DNA of 64,000 bases from JALORV01 sp963712485 (GTDB lineage: Bacteria > Pseudomonadota > Gammaproteobacteria > Burkholderiales > Burkholderiaceae_F). This document shows positions 57,634-64,000 of this stretch, piece by piece (within the stretch, counting starts at the first letter, position 1; every line of letters starts with the position of its first letter). A program made the position numbers and the translations under genes. Under the pieces are notes generated by a model, which was not told the DNA's origin, made no database searches, and was given only the letters and a program-made list of their open reading frames with translations. The stretch is from NCBI GenBank assembly GCA_963712485.1, contig CAVQID010000036.1:62001-126000 (forward strand). The letters run 5' to 3'.

Positions 57634-58227
57634 CTACCCCGATCGCAAGACGCTGACTCCCGCCGCCGCCAGCATCGTCGTCAGGCGGATCAGTGGCAAC
57701 CCGACCAACGCCGTCGGATCATCGGATTGCACGCGTTCGACCAACGCGATGCCGAGGGACTCGATCTTGGCGGCACCGGCACAGTCGTACGGCTGGTCCG
57801 TACGGAGGTAGTGCTCGAGGGCCGCGCGCGGCAGCGATCGCAGCAGCACGGTCGTCGGGACGCAATCGACCTGAACCGTGTCCGGCCCGGGTCCGACCAC
57901 CGCCACCGCAGTATGAAAGACCACCTCTTTGCCCTGCATGCGCTCGAGCTGCGCGAGTGCGATGCCATGCTCGAGCGGCTTGCCCAGCGGCACGCCGGCG
58001 AGTTCCGCAACCTGGTCAGAGCCGATCACCACCGCGCCCGTGTGCCGGCCATGGACGGCAAGCGCCTTGGCGAGCGCCAGCCGGACGGCGGTTTCGCGCG
58101 GCGACTCGCCGGCGAGTGCCGACTCATCGACGTGTGGCGCCTGCACCTCGAAGTCGACCTGCAGTCGTTGCAGCAGTTCACGACGATAACGTGAGGTCGA
58201 CGCGAGTACGATACGAGGCGCAGTCAT
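57634..58227 (-). CDS. Maf-like nucleotide pyrophosphatase
   Basis: 197 residues: VLASTSRYRRELLQRL (the Ser/Arg-rich substrate loop), VDESALAGESPRETAVRLALAKA, VVIGSDQVAELAG (catalytic Asp), and CAGAAKIESLGIALVERV. YceF-type (Maf-2) enzymes hydrolyse m7GTP or similar. ATG 58227 follows no strong site but the frame begins with the family's usual residues. It is transcribed away from yceD. Confidence 0.93.
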   Translation of the reverse strand: MTAPRIVLASTSRYRRELLQRLQVDFEVQAPHVDESALAGESPRETAVRLALAKALAVHGRHTGAVVIGSDQVAELAGVPLGKPLEHGIALAQLERMQGKEVVFHTAVAVVGPGPDTVQVDCVPTTVLLRSLPRAALEHYLRTDQPYDCAGAAKIESLGIALVERVQSDDPTALVGLPLIRLTTMLAAAGVSVLRSG

Positions 58228-58273
58228 GGCGCGCGCAGTGTAACGGCGCTGTTTCGACCCGCTTCGTACCGCA

Positions 58274-58804
58274 ATGAGTTCACGCAATCCCCTCGTCGCC
58301 GATGTCCTCGCGCTCGCGCGCGAGCGCGGGACCCTCGAGGGCGATCTGCCGCTGGCGGCAATGCCGCGGCTGGCCGCGTCGCTGCTCCGACCCGAGGGTC
58401 AACTGCACTACGTCGTCCGCGGTGAAGTTGATCCGCGGGGACGGCCGGGCGCCCAGATGCAACTTCGCGCGCCGCTGGTCCTCGAATGCCAGCGCTGCAA
58501 TGCGGAGCTTACTTTCCCGCTGGAGCGGCGGGCGCAGTTCCGCTTCGTTGCCACCGAAGAGGAACTGAATGCGCTTCCGATCGAAGATGACGAGGTCGAT
58601 GTTATCGTCGGCGGTCACCATACCGACGTCGCGGCGTGGATCGAGGACGAGGCGATACTTTCGCTGCCGCTGGTGCCGCGGCACGACGCGTGCGTTCCGA
58701 AAACTTCCTTCGCCGCGGACGTGCTGGATGCGCAAGGTCCGGACACGCGCCCCAATCCGTTTGCCGTACTGGCCGGCTTCAAGCCCGGGCACAAGCCCAG
58801 CTGA
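58274..58804 (+). CDS. yceD: YceD (DUF177) family protein
   Basis: 176 residues with the family's CxxC segment (LVLECQRCNAELTFPLERRAQFRF), the acidic ADVxxWIEDEAILSLPLVPRHDAC region and a C-terminus ending in NPFAVLAGFK. In bacteria and plastids this family acts in 23S rRNA accumulation. It lies directly ahead of rpmF, the universal order. Confidence 0.93.
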   Translation: MSSRNPLVADVLALARERGTLEGDLPLAAMPRLAASLLRPEGQLHYVVRGEVDPRGRPGAQMQLRAPLVLECQRCNAELTFPLERRAQFRFVATEEELNALPIEDDEVDVIVGGHHTDVAAWIEDEAILSLPLVPRHDACVPKTSFAADVLDAQGPDTRPNPFAVLAGFKPGHKPS

Positions 58805-58813
58805 GGGGTGGGG

Positions 58814-58842
58814 TTCCGTTGCCGAGCCCGGTCGGGTACAAT
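58814..58842 (+). promoter_or_regulatory. Candidate sigma-70 promoter for rpmF and the fab operon
   Basis: TTCCGT (58814-58819), 17 bases, then TACAAT (58837-58842), about 29 bases before the rpmF start. It would give the ribosomal-protein and fatty-acid genes an independent start in addition to read-through from yceD. Confidence 0.45.
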
Positions 58843-58870
58843 TTTCCGTTTTCTTTTCGCGGGGTTAGCC

Positions 58871-59053
58871 ATGGCTGTCCAACAAAACAAGAAGTCGGCG
58901 TCGAAGCGAGGTTCACATCGCGCCCACGACTTCCTCAGTAATCCGCCGACGGCGATCGAGCCGACGACCGGCGAAGTGCACCGTCGTCATCACATCAGCC
59001 CGACCGGTGTCTATCGCGGCAAAAAGGTCCTTCAGACGAAAAACGACGAGTAA
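58871..59053 (+). CDS. rpmF: 50S ribosomal protein L32
   Basis: 60 residues: MAVQQNKKSASKRGSHRAHDFLS, then the family's HRRHHISPTGVYRGKKV. The usual zinc cysteines are absent, as in many proteobacterial L32 proteins. Near-identical order (yceD-rpmF-plsX-fabH) is standard. Gene starts shortly after GGGGTTAGCC, with a weak ribosome-binding site. Confidence 0.97.
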   Translation: MAVQQNKKSASKRGSHRAHDFLSNPPTAIEPTTGEVHRRHHISPTGVYRGKKVLQTKNDE

Positions 59054-59171
59054 GCTTCCTCGATCAGCGTCCTGATCGGTCAGCCCTCGTGCGCGTGACT
59101 TCGCGCGTCATCCTCTTCTCTCGTAACACCCTTGCACGGCGCACCTCCTGCGCCGTGTGTCGTTTTTCGCG

Positions 59172-60221
59172 GTGAGCATTCGTATTGCTGTCGACTGCAT
59201 GGGCGGGGATCACGGGATCTCGGTCACCGTCCCAGCATGCGTCCAGTTCGTGGCGGACGAGCCCGATGCGTCGATGTTGCTGGTCGGGCGAGCACCGGAG
59301 ATCGAGCGGGCCCTTGGCGCTGCGACGCAGCGCATCGAGGTCGTGCACGCTGAAGAAGTGGTCGAAATGACCGACCCACCGGCCGCGGCATTGCGCTCCA
59401 AGCGTGCTTCATCCATGCGCATCGCCGTCAACATGGCGAAGGAGGCACGTGCCGATGTCGTGATCAGCGCCGGCAACACCGGTGCGCTGATGGCGATTTC
59501 CCGTTTCGTGCTGAAGACGCTTGACGGCATCGACCGCCCGGCGATCGCGGGAGTCATTCCCAATCAACTTGGGCGCGCCACGACGATGCTCGATCTCGGT
59601 GCCAACGTTGACTGCGGTCCGGATCACCTTCTGCAGTTCGCCGTGCTCGGATCCGCGCTCGTCGCAGCGATCGAGGAGCGCGAACGACCGACCGTCGGCC
59701 TGCTCAACATCGGCGAGGAACTGATCAAGGGCAACGACATCGTCAAGCAGACAGCCGATCTGCTGCGCGCGAGCCCGTTGAACTTCTACGGAAATGTCGA
59801 GGGCAACGACATCTACAAGGGCACCACGGACGTGATCGTCTGCGACGGTTTCGTCGGCAATGTCGCGCTGAAGACTTCGGAAGGGCTGGCGCAGATGCTT
59901 GCCGGCTTCGTTCGCGAAGAGTTCAAGCGTGATCCGCTGTCGCGACTGATGGCGCTGGCGGCGTACCCGGTGCTGGCGCGCTTTCGCCGACGCGTCGACC
60001 CGCGCCGCTACAACGGCGCCAGCCTCCTCGGTCTTCGTGGTCTGGTCGTGAAGAGTCACGGCTCGGCCGATCAGGTGGCCTTCGGCAGCGCGCTGCGCCG
60101 TGGCTACGAGGAGGCGCGCCATCGGGTGCTCGAGCGCACGGTGGCCGCGATGCAGCCCTTCGTTGAACAGCTCGAACAGATGCACAAGAGTCGCCCTCAA
60201 GCTGCCGAGCAGGACGCATGA
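59172..60221 (+). CDS. plsX: Phosphate acyltransferase PlsX
   Basis: It makes acyl-phosphate from acyl-ACP for phospholipid synthesis. It has IRIAVDCMGGDHG at the N-terminus, VVISAGNTGALMAISRFVLKTLDGIDRPAIAGVIPN, LLNIGEELIKGNDIVKQT, NFYGNVEGNDIYKGTTDVIVCDGFVGNVALKTSEG and LLGLRGLVVKSHGSAD. The start at GTG 59172 matches the usual N-terminus; GTG 59157 is an alternative. Overlaps fabH by 4 bases. Confidence 0.96.
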   Translation: MSIRIAVDCMGGDHGISVTVPACVQFVADEPDASMLLVGRAPEIERALGAATQRIEVVHAEEVVEMTDPPAAALRSKRASSMRIAVNMAKEARADVVISAGNTGALMAISRFVLKTLDGIDRPAIAGVIPNQLGRATTMLDLGANVDCGPDHLLQFAVLGSALVAAIEERERPTVGLLNIGEELIKGNDIVKQTADLLRASPLNFYGNVEGNDIYKGTTDVIVCDGFVGNVALKTSEGLAQMLAGFVREEFKRDPLSRLMALAAYPVLARFRRRVDPRRYNGASLLGLRGLVVKSHGSADQVAFGSALRRGYEEARHRVLERTVAAMQPFVEQLEQMHKSRPQAAEQDA

Positions 60222-61198
60222 AGCGGCGCTTTGCGCGCATTTCCGGTACCGGCGCTGCACTGCCAGGGCGGGTGGTCACCAATGACGAGCTTGCCCGTGA
60301 CCTCGCCTGCCGCGGCATTGAGACATCGGACGCGTGGATCGTCGCGCGAACAGGAATACGGCAACGCTACATCGCCGAGCCGGGAACGGGTTCAGCCGAA
60401 CTCGGTGCTCGCGCGGCAAGCGCGGCGCTCGACGCCTGTGGGGCCAGCGTCGACAGCGTCGACCTGATCGTTGCAGCCACGTCGACTCCGGATCAGATAT
60501 TCCCGAGTTGCGCGTGCCTGATCCAGGCGCGTCTGGGGCACCCCGGCTGCGCTGCCTTCGACGTTCAGGCGGTCTGCAGCGGTTTCGTCTATGCACTGTC
60601 TGTTGCAGAGTCGATGCTCGTTTCCGGCAAGCATCGCCGCGCGCTGGTCATCGGCACGGAAGTGTTTTCGCGGATACTCGACTGGAACGACCGCAGCACC
60701 TGCGTGCTGTTCGGTGATGGCGCAGGCGCCGTGGTTCTCGAAACATCGGACGAGCCGGGCATCATCGCGAGCGAACTGCGCGCCGATGGCAGCCAGGCGG
60801 GAATCCTGTGTGCGGCGGGCCGTATCAGCCATGGCACGGTCGAAGGCTCGCCATTTCTCGTGATGGACGGCCAGGCGGTGTTCCGGCTCGCGGTGTCGGC
60901 ACTCGGCACGTCGGCGGTCGACGTGCTGGTGGCAGCCGGCATCGCAACGGAACAAGTCGACTGGTTCATCCCGCACCAGGCGAACATCCGCATCATGAAT
61001 GCGATCGCGCGCCGGCTCGCGCTGCCGGAGTCGAAGGTCGTTGTGACGGTTGACCAGCATGGCAATACGTCGGCGGCTTCGGTTCCGCTGGCCCTCGATG
61101 TCGCAGTTCGCGACGGACGCATCCGCCGCGGCCACCACGTGCTTCTGCAGGGCGTTGGGGGAGGGTTCACTTGGGGTTCGGCTTTGCTCAGATGGTGA
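60218..61198 (+). CDS. fabH: Beta-ketoacyl-ACP synthase III
   Basis: First condensation of fatty-acid synthesis. Catalytic Cys120 lies in VQAVCSGFVYAL; His and Asn partners are in DWFIPHQANIRI and DQHGNTSAASV. 326 residues. The start overlaps plsX (ATGA). Stop and the fabD start are 4 bases apart. Confidence 0.97.
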   Translation: MKRRFARISGTGAALPGRVVTNDELARDLACRGIETSDAWIVARTGIRQRYIAEPGTGSAELGARAASAALDACGASVDSVDLIVAATSTPDQIFPSCACLIQARLGHPGCAAFDVQAVCSGFVYALSVAESMLVSGKHRRALVIGTEVFSRILDWNDRSTCVLFGDGAGAVVLETSDEPGIIASELRADGSQAGILCAAGRISHGTVEGSPFLVMDGQAVFRLAVSALGTSAVDVLVAAGIATEQVDWFIPHQANIRIMNAIARRLALPESKVVVTVDQHGNTSAASVPLALDVAVRDGRIRRGHHVLLQGVGGGFTWGSALLRW

Positions 61199-61202
61199 TG
61201 AT

Positions 61203-62153
61203 GTGAAAATCGCTTGTGTATTCCCCGGTCAGGGATCGCAGTCCGTCGGGATGCTGTCCAGCTTCGAGGCCCATCCGGTGGTCAACCACGTGCTGGACCG
61301 TGCGTCGGCAGCGCTGGGCCAGGACCTGCGCGCCCTCATCGCTGAAGGTCCGGCCGATGATCTGAATCTGACTGTCAATACGCAGCCGGCGATGCTCGTT
61401 GCCGGTTTCGCCGTCTATGAGGCGTGGCGCGCGGCGGGAGGTGCCACGCCCGTCGTCGTCGCCGGGCATAGCCTCGGCGAGTACACCGCGTTGGCGGCGG
61501 CGGGTGCACTGAACCTGGAAGATGCGGTCCGCCTCGTGCGCTTCCGCGCCACCGCAATGCAGGAGGCGGTGCCGGTCGGGGTCGGCGCAATGGCGGCGAT
61601 TCTTGGCCTGTCCGACGCCGATGTTCGTCGTGCCTGTGCTGAGTCCGCGTCCGGTGAGGTGGTCGAAGCCGTCAATTTCAACGCGCCGGCGCAGGTTGTG
61701 ATTGCCGGCCATAAATCGGCGGTCGAACGGGCCTGCCAGGCGGCCAGGAGCCTGGGGGCCAAGCGGGCGATGATCCTTCCGGTATCGGCGCCGTTTCATT
61801 CGTCGCTGATGCAGCCTGCGGCCAATCGCCTACGCGAGTATCTCGCTTCGGTGGCCATGGCCGCACCGGAGATCGCCGTGATCAACAACATCGATGTTGC
61901 GACCGAATCCGACCCGAGCCGCATCGTCGATGCGTTGGCTCGCCAGGCGGCCGGTGCGGTGCGTTGGGTCGAGATCGTGCAACAACTGGCGCGGCTGGGA
62001 GTGACGCACGTGGTCGAATGCGGGCCGGGCAGGGTGCTTGCCGGGCTGACGCGGCGCATCGAGCCGACACTGGAGAGTCACGCCGTTTATGACGCTGACA
62101 GTCTTTCTGCCACGCTCGAGGTCCTCGCGCATTCGGGAAAGGTCGACGGATGA
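61203..62153 (+). CDS. fabD: Malonyl-CoA:ACP transacylase
   Basis: Loads malonyl groups on ACP. GTG 61203 gives KIACVFPGQGSQSVGML. Active Ser90 lies in GHSLGEYTAL; His is in the AKRAMILPVSAPFHSSLM region. 316 residues. It overlaps fabG by 4 bases. Confidence 0.97.
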   Translation: MKIACVFPGQGSQSVGMLSSFEAHPVVNHVLDRASAALGQDLRALIAEGPADDLNLTVNTQPAMLVAGFAVYEAWRAAGGATPVVVAGHSLGEYTALAAAGALNLEDAVRLVRFRATAMQEAVPVGVGAMAAILGLSDADVRRACAESASGEVVEAVNFNAPAQVVIAGHKSAVERACQAARSLGAKRAMILPVSAPFHSSLMQPAANRLREYLASVAMAAPEIAVINNIDVATESDPSRIVDALARQAAGAVRWVEIVQQLARLGVTHVVECGPGRVLAGLTRRIEPTLESHAVYDADSLSATLEVLAHSGKVDG

Positions 62154-62911
62154 ACGTCTTCCAGCCTCAGTGCCTTGTCGACGAAGTCGCACTGGTTACC
62201 GGAGCGTCGCGCGGCATCGGCCGAGCCATCGCCGAGCAACTGGCGCGCGCGGGCGCGACCGTCATCGGCACTGCGACGACGCCTGCCGGCGCCGAAACGA
62301 TTTCCGCGCGGATGGCGGAGGGCGGCGCGCGCGGCAAAGGTCTGGTCTTCGACGTGCGCGATGCGCCGGCCACCGATGCATTGGTCGACGCGATCACGAA
62401 GGACTACGGCAAACTCTCGGTCCTCGTCAACAATGCCGGAATCACCCGCGATACGCTAGCCATGCGCATGAAGGATGACGACTGGTCGGCCGTGCTCGAC
62501 ACCAACCTCTCGGGGGTATTCCGCCTCAGCCGCGGCGTCATGCGCGGGATGATGCGGGCCAAGCACGGTCGGATCATCAACATCACTTCCGTGGTCGGCG
62601 CGAGCGGCAATGCGGGGCAGGCAAACTACGCAGCGGCCAAGGCCGGCGTCATCGGGCTCACAAAGTCCCTCGCGCGCGAGGTGGGCAGCCGCGGCATTAC
62701 CGTGAACTGCGTGGCACCGGGTTTCATCGACACCGATATGACGCGCGCACTGACGGAGCAACAGACCCAGGCGTTGCTGGGGCAGATTCCGCTGGGCCGC
62801 CTCGGCCACGCTGACGATATCGCTGCGGCCGTGGTGTTCCTCGCGTCGGCCGCGGCGTCCTACATTACGGGCAGCACCTTGCACGTCAACGGCGGGATGT
62901 ACATGAACTGA
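62150..62911 (+). CDS. fabG: 3-oxoacyl-ACP reductase
   Basis: An SDR enzyme: GASRGIGRAIAEQLA, NNAGITRDTLAMRMKDDDWSAV, and Ser/Tyr/Lys in ITSVVGASGNAGQANYAAAKAG. 253 residues, about ten more than E. coli FabG; the N-terminal extension is MNVFQPQCL. It overlaps fabD (ATGA). 148 bases separate it from acpP. Confidence 0.97.
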   Translation: MNVFQPQCLVDEVALVTGASRGIGRAIAEQLARAGATVIGTATTPAGAETISARMAEGGARGKGLVFDVRDAPATDALVDAITKDYGKLSVLVNNAGITRDTLAMRMKDDDWSAVLDTNLSGVFRLSRGVMRGMMRAKHGRIINITSVVGASGNAGQANYAAAKAGVIGLTKSLAREVGSRGITVNCVAPGFIDTDMTRALTEQQTQALLGQIPLGRLGHADDIAAAVVFLASAAASYITGSTLHVNGGMYMN

Positions 62912-62949
62912 GCACCGCGCTTTCGCCCGGGCGTGCGGGGTGCCTCTGT

Positions 62950-62955
62950 TAGAAT
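62950..62955 (+). promoter_or_regulatory. Candidate -10 element of an acpP promoter
   Basis: TAGAAT in the context TTAGAATCCGCGCGC, 105 bases before acpP. No good -35 is seen at 17 bases. An extra promoter here would fit the high demand for acyl carrier protein relative to upstream genes. Confidence 0.4.
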
Positions 62956-63059
62956 CCGCGCGCTTTTTTCGCCGGCCAAAAAGATGGCGGTGCGCACCGG
63001 CGGCAGTCTTCGCGCAGAACGCGGCGCACCGCATACACAGATGAGGCAGGAGAGGATTC

Positions 63060-63302
63060 ATGGAAAACATTGAGCAACGCGTCAAGAAGATCGTCGCCGA
63101 GCAACTCGGCGTCAACGAGGCCGACATCAAGAACGAGTCGGCGTTCGTGGAGGACCTCGGCGCCGATTCGCTCGACACCGTAGAACTCGTCATGGCACTG
63201 GAAGACGAGTTCGAGTGCGAGATCCCGGACGAGGAAGCGGAGAAGATCCGCACGGTGCAGCAGGCCGTGGACTACATCAACACGCACCTCAAGAAGGCCT
63301 GA
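63060..63302 (+). CDS. acpP: Acyl carrier protein
   Basis: 80 residues, acidic. The phosphopantetheine Ser37 lies in DLGADSLDTVELV. A strong site, GGCAGGAGAGGATTC, precedes ATG 63060. It is the carrier for the enzymes on either side. Confidence 0.98.
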   Translation: MENIEQRVKKIVAEQLGVNEADIKNESAFVEDLGADSLDTVELVMALEDEFECEIPDEEAEKIRTVQQAVDYINTHLKKA

Positions 63303-63331
63303 ACGGCCGCTACGCAAGTTTCAGGGGTTCG

Positions 63332-64000
63332 ATGTCAGGCAGACGCCGAGTCGTAGTCACCGGCCTCGGGGTCATCAGCCCGGTTGGCAACGATGTGCCC
63401 AGCGCGTGGGCCTCGCTGCTTGCCGGACGCTCCGGTATCGGGCCCATCACCCACTTCGATGCCTCGGCGCTGAACTGTCGCATTGCGGGTGAGGTGAAGG
63501 CCTTTGACATCTCTGCGGTGATGTCGTCCAAGGAGGCGCGCCATGTGGACACGTTCATCCACTATGGCGTCGCCGCATCGGCCGAGGCTCTCAGGGACAG
63601 CGGGCTCGAGATCAACGACGCGAACCGCGATCGCATCGGTTGCGTGATCGGTTCCGGCATCGGCGGCCTGCCGATGATCGAGGACAACCACAGCCAGCTC
63701 GTCAATCGCGGCGCGCGCCGTGTTTCGCCATTCTTCGTGCCGGGATCGATCATCAACATGATTGCCGGCAGTGTGTCGATACGCTACGGCTTGCGCGGCC
63801 CGAACCTGGCCATCGTCACCGCCTGTACGACGGGCCTGCACTCGGTCGGGGAGGCGGGTCGGCTGATTGAATACGGCGATGCGGACGTGATGATCGCGGG
63901 CGGCGCCGAGGCCTCGACCTCACCGCTCGGCGTGGCCGGCTTCGATGCGATGAAGGCCATGTCGACGCGCAACGATGATCCTGCCACCGCGAGCCGGCCG
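63332..64000 (+). CDS. fabF: Beta-ketoacyl-ACP synthase II, 3' end off the window
   Basis: An open frame from ATG 63332 (AGGGGTTCG just upstream) to the right edge, 223 codons, with no stop. It opens with RRVVVTGLGVISPVGN. Cys165 in VTACTTGLHSVGEAGRLI is the nucleophile; the His residues lie beyond the edge. This is the usual last gene of the fab run. It elongates acyl chains, including unsaturated ones. Confidence 0.97.
   Translation, partial: MSGRRRVVVTGLGVISPVGNDVPSAWASLLAGRSGIGPITHFDASALNCRIAGEVKAFDISAVMSSKEARHVDTFIHYGVAASAEALRDSGLEINDANRDRIGCVIGSGIGGLPMIEDNHSQLVNRGARRVSPFFVPGSIINMIAGSVSIRYGLRGPNLAIVTACTTGLHSVGEAGRLIEYGDADVMIAGGAEASTSPLGVAGFDAMKAMSTRNDDPATASRP

Overview
This is a GC-rich chromosomal window from a betaproteobacterium. 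The best evidence is the gene order: rne, moaA, mobA and moeA on one strand; rluC, a phosphatase and a Rieske protein on the other; then yceD-rpmF-plsX-fabH-fabD-fabG-acpP-fabF. The selO-msrB-yciB-bolA-ppiC block and the mltG-tmk-holB-pilZ-tatD block fit too. The genus cannot be resolved. No rRNA, tRNA, CRISPR array, insertion sequence or prophage gene was seen.

Layout. 1-6158: an exported subtilisin-like protease cut by the left edge, three small exported or anchored proteins and a CAP-domain protein. 6374-9101: a large-subunit catalase whose N-terminal part is in a different frame from its core. 9280-15131: assorted genes, including an alpha/beta hydrolase, a LysR regulator with a divergent 63-residue protein, a methyltransferase and small membrane or exported proteins. 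15210-18931: a minus-strand operon selO-msrB-yciB-bolA-ppiC ending in a terminator. 19107-33670: a plus-strand catabolic cluster with an acyl-CoA ligase, a complete LivJHMGF-type ABC importer, a fused enoyl-CoA hydratase/3-hydroxyacyl-CoA dehydrogenase, an acyl-CoA dehydrogenase, two SDRs, an MDR oxidoreductase and an alpha/beta hydrolase. It reads as uptake, activation and beta-oxidation of an unidentified carboxylic acid. 33758-39518: a two-domain M16 protease, thioesterase plus GNAT, an NRDE protein, a DUF4936-like protein and YgfZ. 39572-43491: mltG-tmk-holB-pilZ-tatD. 43514-48421: a FAD oxidoreductase with a C-terminal Rieske domain, a GNAT, a CNT nucleoside transporter and a coniferyl-aldehyde-dehydrogenase-like enzyme. 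48435-54245: moeA, mobA, moaA and rne. 54246-54868: a strongly structured rne leader. 54869-64000: rluC to the truncated fabF.

The most striking feature is the quality of the reading frames. Between about 24.49 and 38.51 kb nearly every gene is broken by single-base shifts, mostly insertions, yet the protein on both sides of each break stays fully conserved. Flanking operons are intact apart from one break in the catalase. This pattern suggests uncorrected sequence error rather than gene decay, so these genes are annotated over their full span with the breaks listed. The best candidates for real new biology are the five-hairpin rne leader, including a GCAA-capped stem, and the catabolic importer cluster with unknown substrate.
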